DNA of 64,000 nt from Acidobacteriaceae bacterium. Its GTDB lineage: Bacteria; Acidobacteriota; Terriglobia; Terriglobales; Acidobacteriaceae. The DNA lies in assembly GCA_025462735.1 (NCBI GenBank), contig JAOAPC010000015.1, forward strand, positions 62,001 to 126,000, read 5' to 3'. The stretch's first letter is position 1. Each line of letters opens with the position of its first letter. This document shows positions 16,258-24,516 of this stretch, piece after piece. The notes under the pieces were generated by a model that was given only the letters and a program-made list of their open reading frames with translations, made no database searches and was not told the DNA's origin. The position numbers and the translations under genes are program-made.

Positions 16258-18465
16258 ATGAAAAGTCTCTACGCCCCCCTTCTTCTGCTAAGCGCTTGCC
16301 TCGCTTTTGGCCAGCAACCGGCGTCATCTCCTGAAACTCGGAACCCTGGAAATCAGAATCCGGAGAATCAGAGTCCGGAAAATCAGAGTCCGCAAAACCG
16401 GAATTCGGCAAGTCCGAAATCGGCGACCCCGAAATCGCAAAGTTCCAAGCCGGACAATTCCAAATCCGCCGCAACCGCGCCCGACAAAGCCAAGGCCGAC
16501 GACTCCGCTCCGCGCAACCTCAATAAAGCTGCCGCCTATTACCACTTCACCATGGCCCACATGTATGAAGAAGAAATGGCGGTGTACGGACGCAGCGAGT
16601 TGATGACCAAGGCCATTCAGGAATACCGCCTGGCGATCGAAGCCGATCCGACCTCGCAGTATTTGACCTCTGGCCTGGCGGAACTTTATGCGCGCACTGG
16701 CCGAATCCGCGACGCGGTTGCTGAGGCGCAGGAGATTCTGCAGCGCGATCCCAACAATTTGGAAGCTCACCGCCTGCTCGGCCACATTTATTTGCGTTCT
16801 CTGGGTGACATGCAGGGCGGCAGCGGCTCCGACAACGTGCTCAAGCTGGCGATCCAGCAATACGAAGAGATTGTGAAGCTAGATCCTTCGAGCGCGGACG
16901 ATCACATCATGCTTGGCCGGCTTTACCACGCCGACAATCAGACCAAAAAGGCTGAAGACGAAGAAAAGACCGCGGTCAAGCTGGCGCCCGATTCCGAAGA
17001 AGCCGTGACCTCGCTGGCCATGCTCTACAACGAAGAGGGCGATTCCGCGAAGGCGGCGGACACTTTGAGTTCGGTCCCCGAGGGCCGGCGTTCGGCGAAG
17101 CTTTACGCGGCGCTCGGTGACACCTACGACCAGCAGAAGAATTACAAGAAGGCGATTGAGGCTTACCAGCATGCCATTGCGCTGGACCGCGATAATCTTG
17201 ACGCGATTCGTGGCCTGGCTGGGAGCCTGGAAAAAGACGGCCAGACCGACAAGGCGCTCGAGCAGTTCAAGATCATCGCCGATGCTAATCCCGAAGATGC
17301 GCGGACCTATATCAGCATGGGCGAGATTTACCGGCGCCGGGGCAATCTCGATCTCGCGCTGCAGAACCTGAAAAAAGCGCAATCGATGGTGCAGGATTCG
17401 GAGCAGGTCTCTTACGATCTGGCGACGATTTACCAGATTCAAGGCCGCTACGATGACGCGATTGAGACGCTACAAGATTTACTGAAGAAGACCGAGAAGG
17501 CGGACGGAAAGTATTCGCAGGAAGAAAAGGATAACCGGGGCATCTTCCTGGAGCGGCTGGGCTCAGCTTACGTTGATAACAACAACGAGGCGGCGGCGAT
17601 CGAGACTTTCCAAAAGTTGTTGACTTTGGGAGATGACAACGCCGAGCGCGGTTACGGCGCCATCATCGACACCTACCGCGAGAACAAGGAATGGCAGAAG
17701 GCCACCGATGTAGCTCGCGAAGCGACCCAGAAACTCCCGAACAAACGCCACTTGAAATTGGTCTATGCCGGCCAGATTGCCGACATGGGCCAGCCCGACG
17801 AGGGCCTGCGCCAAGTGAAGGCGTTGCTGAACGGCACCCCAGAAGATCGCGAGGTGTACGTTGCGCTCGCCAACATGTACAGCCGGCTTAAGCGCTGGTC
17901 CGATGCCGAAGCCGCGCTCGACAAAGCTGAGCAGCTTGCCACCAAGCCGGAAGAAAAACAAAACATCGAATTCCTGCGCGCCGCAAATTCGGAGCGCCAG
18001 AAGAAATATGACGAGGCGGAAGCGACTTTCCGCAAGATCCTGACTGAGAGTCCCGATAACGCTGCGGTGCTGAACTATCTCGGCTATATGCTGGCCGACC
18101 ACAATATGAAGCTCGATGACGCCATGGCCATGATCAAGAAGGCGGTCGATCTTGAACCGGCGAACGGCGCGTACCTCGACTCACTCGGCTGGGCATATTT
18201 CAAACTTGGCAAATACGATCTGGCGGAGAACAACCTGACCAAAGCTTCGCAGCACATGGGCGCCGATCCTACTGTGCAGGAGCACCTGGGAGATCTCTAC
18301 CAGAAGACCGGACGACTTAAGCTTGCTGCCACCCACTGGGAGCGCGCGCTGGAAGAATGGAACAAGACCGTTGCCCCGGAAGTCGATCAGGAAGAGCAGG
18401 CCAAAGTACAGAAGAAGCTGGAAACGGCCAAGGTCCGGCTAGCGAAGGAACAGGAAAGCAAGTAA
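16258..18465 (+). CDS. Large TPR protein, probable exported or lipoprotein
   Basis: 735 residues. MKSLYAPLLLLSACLAFGQQ contains a possible lipobox (LSAC, Cys14); cleavage at AFG-QQ by signal peptidase I is the alternative. Residues about 25-85 are a low-complexity Asn/Pro/Ser/Lys linker with a repeated NPENQSPENQ unit. After that come some 14-16 TPR units to about residue 700 (for example AYYHFTMAHMYEEEM, AAYVDSLGWAYFKLGKYDLAE-like segments). The start at 16258 is preferred over an upstream start at 16204 because it opens the signal peptide and has AGG 7 bases ahead. Large TPR lipoproteins of this kind support envelope assembly or secretion; the partner is unknown. Confidence 0.85.
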   Translation: MKSLYAPLLLLSACLAFGQQPASSPETRNPGNQNPENQSPENQSPQNRNSASPKSATPKSQSSKPDNSKSAATAPDKAKADDSAPRNLNKAAAYYHFTMAHMYEEEMAVYGRSELMTKAIQEYRLAIEADPTSQYLTSGLAELYARTGRIRDAVAEAQEILQRDPNNLEAHRLLGHIYLRSLGDMQGGSGSDNVLKLAIQQYEEIVKLDPSSADDHIMLGRLYHADNQTKKAEDEEKTAVKLAPDSEEAVTSLAMLYNEEGDSAKAADTLSSVPEGRRSAKLYAALGDTYDQQKNYKKAIEAYQHAIALDRDNLDAIRGLAGSLEKDGQTDKALEQFKIIADANPEDARTYISMGEIYRRRGNLDLALQNLKKAQSMVQDSEQVSYDLATIYQIQGRYDDAIETLQDLLKKTEKADGKYSQEEKDNRGIFLERLGSAYVDNNNEAAAIETFQKLLTLGDDNAERGYGAIIDTYRENKEWQKATDVAREATQKLPNKRHLKLVYAGQIADMGQPDEGLRQVKALLNGTPEDREVYVALANMYSRLKRWSDAEAALDKAEQLATKPEEKQNIEFLRAANSERQKKYDEAEATFRKILTESPDNAAVLNYLGYMLADHNMKLDDAMAMIKKAVDLEPANGAYLDSLGWAYFKLGKYDLAENNLTKASQHMGADPTVQEHLGDLYQKTGRLKLAATHWERALEEWNKTVAPEVDQEEQAKVQKKLETAKVRLAKEQESK

Positions 18466-18488
18466 GGAGAAGTCAGAAGGAAGAATTC

Positions 18489-18525
18489 AGAATGCAGAAT
18501 TAACGGGTTCGTAATTCTGCATTCT
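18489..18525. repeat. Intergenic inverted repeat, 14-bp arms
   Basis: AGAATGCAGAATTA (18489-18502) and its perfect inverse (18512-18525) flank a 9-base loop, within a wider TTCTG/AGAAT-rich stretch to about 18580. It resembles 3001-3075 and lies between two convergent genes. The T content is not arranged as a classic terminator. Confidence 0.75.
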
Positions 18526-18580
18526 TGCTTCTGCCTTCTGAATTATTTCTTACTTCTGCATTATTAATTCTTCATTTTTT

Positions 18581-18973
18581 CTACGCGGAATAACCTATCG
18601 TGGCCGGCGTACTGTCGAACTCCACAACTGACACATCATCCGGAACACGCAGCCCAGCTTGACGAATTGCGCTCATGGCGAGCATGAAATTCTCGGCGTC
18701 CATGATCACCAACGCGCCTCGCGTGCTTCCGGAGTCAAACGAATCGCCGTTTGGAACGGTTTGTCCAATGCGCAGCGCTCGCGCCAGCGGATTTGGTTGG
18801 TAGTTCAAGTCGCGGGCGGCGGCTACGATGCGGTCTTTTGTGGCTTGCGGAATACGCAGGGCCCCAGGCGTGTCGTTTAAGACTGCTGAAATTGTTCCTG
18901 GGGTGAGCCCGAGATGATCGGCGACAGTTCTGAGGGTTGCTTTTACCGACTTACTGCTCTTCTTATTGTCCAT
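18581..18973 (-). CDS. LacI-type regulator stub with internal deletion
   Basis: 130 residues, against about 335 for a full LacI/GalR repressor. The helix-turn-helix and hinge are intact (ATLRTVADHLGLTPGTISAVLND, then IPQATKDRIVAAARDLNYQPNPLARAL). The sequence then jumps to what is normally the distal effector domain (RGALVIMDAENFMLAMSAIRQAGLRVPDDVSVVEFD). About 200 residues of the sugar-binding domain are missing with the frame kept. It starts at ATG with GAGGAGA 9 bases upstream. It could be a constitutive DNA binder or a decaying gene. Targets are unknown. Confidence 0.75.
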   Translation of the reverse strand: MDNKKSSKSVKATLRTVADHLGLTPGTISAVLNDTPGALRIPQATKDRIVAAARDLNYQPNPLARALRIGQTVPNGDSFDSGSTRGALVIMDAENFMLAMSAIRQAGLRVPDDVSVVEFDSTPATIGYSA

Positions 18974-19253
18974 GCGAGTGTCTCCTCTTGCGAATTGTTC
19001 AAAGTGTTATTCAGTGATTCGCTTCAGGACAACGAGGTCGGGACCACAAGCGACAGGGGCGAAAAAATCGATTCGTTAACGGCGCTGCAACCCGGCAGCA
19101 ACTGACCTACTTACTCTTGCAAAAACGTTGTGGGCTGTCCAATTGAAAAAATCTATGCCGGCCATTGCGCGCGAATGTATTCATAGGAGTCTGCTGGTGA
19201 CACTTTGGTGCCAAGAAATAAGCGAGCCGAACCTGTCATAATCAGCCAGTCGC

Positions 19254-20957
19254 ATGTCTCTCGATTTTTCTCTTCCTATTGATGATCGCTGGCTGCCGAA
19301 ATCCGTTCTCTGCCTTCGCGATTACAACTTAAACAAATTCACACGCGATGTAATTGCCGGAATCACCGTGGGACTGGTGGCGCTGCCACTTGCCATGGCG
19401 TTTGCGATCGCGTCGGGACTGACTCCGCAGGCGGGAATCTATTGTGCGGTGGTCACCGGATTTCTAATTTCGGCGCTGGGAGGTTCGACTACCCAGATCG
19501 GCGGCCCGACCGGGGCATTTGTAGTGGTTGTTGCAGGCATCGTCGCAGCTCACGGCGTGGATGGCCTGTTCATGTGCACCATGATGGCGGGCGTGCTGCT
19601 GGTCGTGCTGGGAGCAACCGGCATGGGATCGGCGGTGAAATTTATCCCGCGACCGGTGGTGATTGGGTTCACCAACGGAATTGCAGTGCTGATTGCCAGT
19701 ACGCAGATTAAAGATTTCTTCGGACTCCAGGTAGAAAAAGTACCCGGAGAATTTTGGCTGCGCATCAAGGTGCTGGCGGCGGCATTTCCCTCCTGGTCAT
19801 GGCGAGCAACGTTGCTGGCGGCGTGCACGGTCGCCGTGATGCTGGTCTGCCGTGCGATTTCAACCCGCATTCCCGGTCCAATCGTCGCCATGCTGGGCGC
19901 GACACTGGCAGCGTATTTCCTGAAACTCCATGTCGAAACAATTGGAACGCGCTTCGGCGGAATTCCCAGTGGCTTGCCGCATTTCGTAATTCCTCGCTGG
20001 CACGCATCGTTGGTTCAGGGCTTGCTCGGGCCCGCGTTCACAGTCGCGATGCTGGGTGCGATTGAGTCTTTGATGTCGGCTGTTGTTTCAGACCGCATGA
20101 GTAATGACCGACACAATCCCAATGTCGAATTGATCGGCCAGGGCGTGGCCAATATTGTCTCGCCTATGTTCGGAGGACTGCCGGCGACAGGCGCGATCGC
20201 ACGCACTGCAACAAACATTCGTGCTGGAGCACAATCGCCGGTTGCGGGAATGATTCACGCATTGACGCTTCTCTGCATCCTGATGTTTGCCGCGCCGTTG
20301 GCCAGCTACATTCCTATGGCCGCGCTGGCGGGAATTTTAATGATCGTGGCTTACAACATGGGCGAATGGCGCGAAATTCCGCAGTTGCTCAAGCTGACGA
20401 AAACCGACATCAGCGTTTGGCTGGTCACCTTTGGGCTTACGGTATTTGCCGATCTTACGGTGGCAGTCGAAGCGGGAATGATTTTGGCTGCGCTGCTGTT
20501 CATCACGCGCGTATCGAACACGACCACGGTGTCTCAGGTGACTGACGAATACGTCGAAGATGGGCGCATGCATATTCTGCAGGACAAAGACATTCCGTAT
20601 TACGCCACCATCTTCCGCATTCACGGGCCATTTCTATTTGGCGCTACCGATAAGGTTTCGGCAATCACCGAGAAGATTCACGAATTGCCGCCGGTCGTAA
20701 TTATTCGCCTGCGCAATATGACTGCGATTGACGCCACCGGACTGTATGCGCTGGAGGAAATCGCGAGGCAGCTTCATGGTTCCGGGCGGACGCTGATCCT
20801 GTGCGGAGCGCGAGAACAGCCGGCACAATTAATCCATCAGGCCGAGTTCGAAGACGTGGTTGGGCGGGAAAATATCTGCGCCAATGTGAATGAAGCGCTC
20901 CGCCGGGCAGAAGCCGTGTTTGAGAGAATCAACACGAAGGCGGCAATCGCGAAATAG
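19254..20957 (+). CDS. SulP-family anion permease with STAS domain
   Basis: 567 residues, normal for SulP. About 10-12 membrane segments span residues 30-430 (for example AGITVGLVALPLAMAFAIASGLTPQAGIYCAVVTG, and the SulP signature GGSTTQIGGPTGAF). A cytoplasmic STAS domain follows at about 450-555 (IRLRNMTAIDATGLYALEEIA). It moves sulfate, bicarbonate or another anion across the inner membrane; the substrate cannot be assigned, and no carbonic anhydrase or sulfate-assimilation gene is adjacent. It is a single gene on its own transcript. Confidence 0.92.
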   Translation: MSLDFSLPIDDRWLPKSVLCLRDYNLNKFTRDVIAGITVGLVALPLAMAFAIASGLTPQAGIYCAVVTGFLISALGGSTTQIGGPTGAFVVVVAGIVAAHGVDGLFMCTMMAGVLLVVLGATGMGSAVKFIPRPVVIGFTNGIAVLIASTQIKDFFGLQVEKVPGEFWLRIKVLAAAFPSWSWRATLLAACTVAVMLVCRAISTRIPGPIVAMLGATLAAYFLKLHVETIGTRFGGIPSGLPHFVIPRWHASLVQGLLGPAFTVAMLGAIESLMSAVVSDRMSNDRHNPNVELIGQGVANIVSPMFGGLPATGAIARTATNIRAGAQSPVAGMIHALTLLCILMFAAPLASYIPMAALAGILMIVAYNMGEWREIPQLLKLTKTDISVWLVTFGLTVFADLTVAVEAGMILAALLFITRVSNTTTVSQVTDEYVEDGRMHILQDKDIPYYATIFRIHGPFLFGATDKVSAITEKIHELPPVVIIRLRNMTAIDATGLYALEEIARQLHGSGRTLILCGAREQPAQLIHQAEFEDVVGRENICANVNEALRRAEAVFERINTKAAIAK

Positions 20958-21070
20958 GGTCCGGCGCTGGTGACCAAAGTAGTAACACCTCCTGTTCTTT
21001 TCTTCTCAAGAGTTTAACGGCATTATTGGTGATAAGGACATCCTTGACCTCCCTCAGATTGAGGACAACC

Positions 21071-22711
21071 GTGAAAAATCTTTGTGTTTTTGCAGTGCTG
21101 GTCGCTGGCGTGCCGATGCTCGCCGCGCAGAGCAAGCCGGGTGGTACCACTTCAGCTGCGACGGCGGCCCCGGTGGTCAATGCTGTGTCGCACACCACGA
21201 AGGCCATGCATTACCGGCCGGGCGCCAACACTAAGCTCCTTTTCCAGGCTACCGACTTGATGTCCGGCGCTAGCGGAGAGGCGAAGATCGAGGCCAAGAA
21301 GACCACGATCGTTATCGACGCCAAACTCCAGAACGTAGAAGAGGCCACAAAGTTCGGGTTGGAATATCTCACCTACGTGTTGTGGGCGGTTTCGCCAGAA
21401 GGCCGCGCCGACAATCTTGGCGAGCTCGTGGTCAAGAAGGGCAATGCGGAGCTGAAGAGTTCGACCGACTTGCAGACCTTTGGCTTGATCGTGACCGCCG
21501 AGCCCTATTTCGCTGTAAGCCAGCCCGGCAACATGGTGGTGATGGAGGGCGCGGTGCCGCAGGGCGAGGAGATCGGGGCGAAGTTTGAGCTGGTTGGCAA
21601 AGGCACTTATTCCTCGACCAACGAACATATTCAGAACGCAATTTTCGGAATTGACCGCAATACCCCGATGGAACTGTTTGAAGCACGCAATGCGGTCCGC
21701 ATCGCGCACATTGCCGCCGGCGACAAATATGCAACTTCGATTCTGACGAAGGCCGATCAGCAGCTAGCGCAGGCTGAGCAAACCTTCCGGAGCAAGCAGG
21801 GCAAGACAGCGATTGATTCCGCCGCGCGCGAGACCGCGCAGACCGCCGAAGAAGCGCGCATTATGGCAGTGAAGCAGAAGGCGGAAGACGAAGCCAACGC
21901 CAGAATCGCCGCCGAGAAGAGGGCAGCGGAAGAGCGTGAAGCCAGAGCACGTGCCGATGCGCAAGCCGAGGCGCAGCGCCGCGCTCAAGCCGAGCAAGCC
22001 CAGAAGCAGGCAGAAGCCGCCACAGCCGAAGCCCAGCGCATGAAGGCGGAAGCCGAAGCAGCCGCCGCGGAAGCAGCACGGCAGAAAGCAGAAGCCGAGC
22101 AGGCCAAGGCCGAGGCCCTGGCGCAACAACAGGCGCTAGCGGAGCAGACGGCGAAAGCCCAGCAGCAGGCGGCGCAATCCGACCAACTGCGGCAAGAGGC
22201 CGATAAATTGCGCGAGCAGGCGGAGCAATCGCGCCAGCAGGCAGAGAAAGAAAAACAGGAGCTGCGTGCGAGATTGTTGCAGCAGCTCAACTCGATTTTG
22301 TCCACGCGCGATTCGGCTCGCGGCTTGATCGCAAATATGTCCGACGTGCTGTTCAAGAGCGGCAGCTTCGAGCTGTTGCCCGGAGCGCGCGAGCGTCTGG
22401 CGAAGGTTTCCGGAATTGTGCTGGCTTATCCCACGCTGCATCTCCAGGTGGAAGGCCACACCGATGCGGTGGGCACGGATGAATACAACCAGAACCTTTC
22501 TGAGCACCGTGCTGAAGCGGTCCGCGATTACCTGGTCCAGCAAGGTATCGCAGCCAATTCAATCGGAGCGCGCGGATTGGGTAAGACCCAGCCGATCGCG
22601 TCCAACGAAACGCCCGAAGGCCGTCAGCAGAACCGGCGGGTGGAGTTGGTCCTCTCCGGTGACGCGATCGGGAATAGCACCAGCGCGTCTGCCGGCGGAG
22701 CGCAGCAGTAG
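21071..22711 (+). CDS. OmpA-family protein with long Ala/Glu/Gln coiled coil
   Basis: 546 residues from a GTG with GAGG 6 bases upstream. The signal peptide is VKNLCVFAVLVAGVPMLAAQ. Residues about 40-220 are a globular domain of unknown fold with repeated beta segments. Residues about 225-400 form a long, nearly uninterrupted coiled coil rich in Ala, Glu, Gln and Lys. The C-terminal OmpA domain (DVLFKSGSFELLPGARERLAKV, VEGHTDAVGTDEYNQNLSEHRAEAV, RRVELVLSG) keeps the peptidoglycan-binding Asp and Arg. The layout would let it span from the envelope to peptidoglycan. A small secreted protein follows, after a hairpin. Confidence 0.87.
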   Translation: MKNLCVFAVLVAGVPMLAAQSKPGGTTSAATAAPVVNAVSHTTKAMHYRPGANTKLLFQATDLMSGASGEAKIEAKKTTIVIDAKLQNVEEATKFGLEYLTYVLWAVSPEGRADNLGELVVKKGNAELKSSTDLQTFGLIVTAEPYFAVSQPGNMVVMEGAVPQGEEIGAKFELVGKGTYSSTNEHIQNAIFGIDRNTPMELFEARNAVRIAHIAAGDKYATSILTKADQQLAQAEQTFRSKQGKTAIDSAARETAQTAEEARIMAVKQKAEDEANARIAAEKRAAEEREARARADAQAEAQRRAQAEQAQKQAEAATAEAQRMKAEAEAAAAEAARQKAEAEQAKAEALAQQQALAEQTAKAQQQAAQSDQLRQEADKLREQAEQSRQQAEKEKQELRARLLQQLNSILSTRDSARGLIANMSDVLFKSGSFELLPGARERLAKVSGIVLAYPTLHLQVEGHTDAVGTDEYNQNLSEHRAEAVRDYLVQQGIAANSIGARGLGKTQPIASNETPEGRQQNRRVELVLSGDAIGNSTSASAGGAQQ

Positions 22712-22740
22712 GCCTGTCTTCTTTGTTCCCACTTCTGGTT

Positions 22741-22771
22741 CCCACTTCTCGCAAAACCAGCGAGAAGTGGG
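22741..22771. repeat. Perfect 12-bp hairpin with AAAACCA loop
   Basis: 22741-22752 pairs perfectly with 22760-22771 around AAAACCA. The loop is identical to that of the hairpin at 12146-12176, and CCCAC/GTGGGGCA edges are shared. It separates the OmpA gene from the small secreted protein. Confidence 0.8.
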
Positions 22772-22803
22772 GCACCCCCAGCAGTAAGGAAAGAAGAATT
22801 AGA

Positions 22804-23163
22804 GTGAAAACGATTATCTTGATTGCCGTCATACTCGGTTCGGCTCAAGTAGGTTCGACGCAGGCTATGCCGACCATCGAACAGTGCCGGACTACGGCAA
22901 ATCACTTGATCGCTCTGTCATCAGCTGAGTTGGCAAAATTCCAAAACCAAATGACCGCGGGCGACGAACTCGTGTATTCGACACAGCTGGCGAAATGCCT
23001 GGAACAGTACCCCACTGTACTGTCTCAGCCGCAGAGCGACAAACTGGAACGGATTGTGTATCACTTCGATGCTGATGTCATCCGGCGCATGCTCGACTTC
23101 ATGCAGCGGCACAGGCTAGCAGACAAGTTCAATGATGAGGAAGAGGCACGGAAGTCGAAATGA
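22804..23163 (+). CDS. Small secreted hypothetical protein, 119 aa
   Basis: Unrecognised family. The GTG start opens a clear signal peptide (VKTIILIAVILGSAQVGSTQA). The mature part has two cysteines (IEQCRTTA and LAKCLEQY), which may pair, and is helical and charged, ending in Lys-rich DEEEARKSK. The upstream ATG at 22723 lies inside the hairpin repeat and is rejected. It probably follows the OmpA gene on one transcript. Confidence 0.65.
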   Translation: MKTIILIAVILGSAQVGSTQAMPTIEQCRTTANHLIALSSAELAKFQNQMTAGDELVYSTQLAKCLEQYPTVLSQPQSDKLERIVYHFDADVIRRMLDFMQRHRLADKFNDEEEARKSK

Positions 23164-23269
23164 TTGTTGGCGGGTGGCACACCTTTCCATTCGTACAACA
23201 ATCTGAGGGGGCACCCTCGGATCCTTACAACCATAAAGAAAGTAAGACAGGAACTTTGTTGGCGCATGC

Positions 23270-23300
23270 CCTACTTCTCCCTGCTTTTGGGAGAAGTGGG
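23270..23300. repeat. Hairpin of the CCCAC-type repeat family
   Basis: CCTACTTCTCCC (23270-23281) pairs with GGGAGAAGTGGG (23289-23300), one G-T, loop TGCTTTT. It is related to 12052-12080, whose loop is CGCTTTT. Confidence 0.7.
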
Positions 23301-23400
23301 AAAGACCACCTACGACTCCGAACTCGAGCGCTTTAATCACCAGCGACTTCGTCGATCCGTCTCTCGCCAAACCGGGTAGAAATGCGTCCTTATGGTGCTA

Positions 23401-23692
23401 GTCCCGCAGGGACGCCAGATAATTAGCCCAGGACGTAAGTCCTGGGTAGCAGATGAAGGTGATTGGACCGCGAGGCGTTCCGCCGAGCGGCAGTCACGAA
23501 CCGATCGTGCCGATTTTTTCCACTTGGCTAATTGCACGGTGTCCCCCGCAAAATGTGTTTTCGTTATCCCAAAGAAATCTCGCGGGAAACGTCGACCTGC
23601 CGCTCGGCCCTCCAGGCCGCGCGTTTTGGCGTCTTTGCACGGCTACCCAGGACTTACGTCCTGGACTAATTATCTGACGTCCCCTTCGGGAC
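23401..23692. repeat. 292-bp imperfect palindrome with 50-bp terminal arms
   Basis: The left arm (23401-23450) and right arm (23642-23692) are inverted copies matching at about nine of ten bases; each arm is itself partly palindromic around CCAGGACGTAAGTCCTGG. Inside, GCCGAGCGGCAG (23482-23493) faces CTGCCGCTCGGC (23597-23608). No protein-coding frame looks real. This fills most of the 580-bp gap 23164-23742 between the secreted protein and ddaH. Confidence 0.8.
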
Positions 23693-23742
23693 TATATTCT
23701 GTGCAATTCACATATCCCTCTCCGCCGCTACACTGATACGGA

Positions 23743-24516
23743 ATGCTCACTGCGCTCACACGAGCGGTTTCCTCCCGCATCAACGAATGCGAGCTTACGT
23801 TCATTGAGCGGCAAACTATCAATGTCGAACGCGCGGTTCGGCAGCATCGGAATTATCAGCAGCTCTTGAGAAGTCTGGGCCTTAATGTCGTTGAACTTCC
23901 GGCCGATGACCATTGCCCCGACTGTTGTTTCCTCGAAGACACGGCCTTGGTACTGGATGAACTCGCCATAGCCACCCGCCCTGGTAGCGAGGCCAGGCGC
24001 GCGGAAGTGGCCGGTGTTCTGCCAACCATCGCGAAGTATCGGGAACTCGTGCACGTCGAAGCTCCCGCGACTCTCGAGGCTGGCGATGTGCTGCGCATCG
24101 GACGCGACCTTTTCATCGGAATCACCAGCCGAACCAATCGCGAAGGAATTGACTTCGTGCGAGAGCGGGCTGCTCCGCATGGGTACCAAGTGCATGCCGT
24201 CGAAGTACCTGGCGCATTGCATCTGAAGAGTGTCTGCACCGCAGTCAATGAGCGCACAATTCTCGCCGACTCATCGCGCGTTGATCTTGAGTCATTTGCG
24301 GGATACGAGCTGATCGAAGTTCCAGCCGAGGAATGGATGGCCGCAAACGTCCTGCTGGCTAACGGCACCGTATGCATGCACAGCGGATTTCACAAGACCC
24401 TCGCGCTGTTACAGGAACGCCAGATCCAAGTGCGGACCGTGGATATTTCGGAGTTCCTCAAGGCCGAAGCCGGCCTGACCTGCATGAGTATTATTTTCGA
24501 TTCCGCCAAGAACTAG
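23743..24516 (+). CDS. ddaH: Dimethylargininase / amidinohydrolase (DDAH family)
   Basis: 257 residues of the guanidino-modifying-enzyme fold. The catalytic Cys247 (GLTCMS), His160 (ALHLKSV) and the acidic FLEDTA block at about 63-68 are all present. DDAH cleaves methylated arginines to citrulline and methylamine; close relatives act on other guanidino compounds, so the exact substrate is a family-level guess. It overlaps the convergent APC permease gene by 4 bases, which hints at a functional link with an amino-acid importer. Confidence 0.85.
   Translation: MLTALTRAVSSRINECELTFIERQTINVERAVRQHRNYQQLLRSLGLNVVELPADDHCPDCCFLEDTALVLDELAIATRPGSEARRAEVAGVLPTIAKYRELVHVEAPATLEAGDVLRIGRDLFIGITSRTNREGIDFVRERAAPHGYQVHAVEVPGALHLKSVCTAVNERTILADSSRVDLESFAGYELIEVPAEEWMAANVLLANGTVCMHSGFHKTLALLQERQIQVRTVDISEFLKAEAGLTCMSIIFDSAKN

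Noticed and set aside
16300-16470. Repeated NPENQSPENQ codons as a possible CRISPR-like or satellite array
   Set aside because: It is a short in-frame low-complexity linker in the TPR protein, not spaced repeats.
19110-19150. AACGTT-centred sequence as a possible LacI operator near the LacI stub
   Set aside because: The arms around AACGTT are not symmetrical enough.
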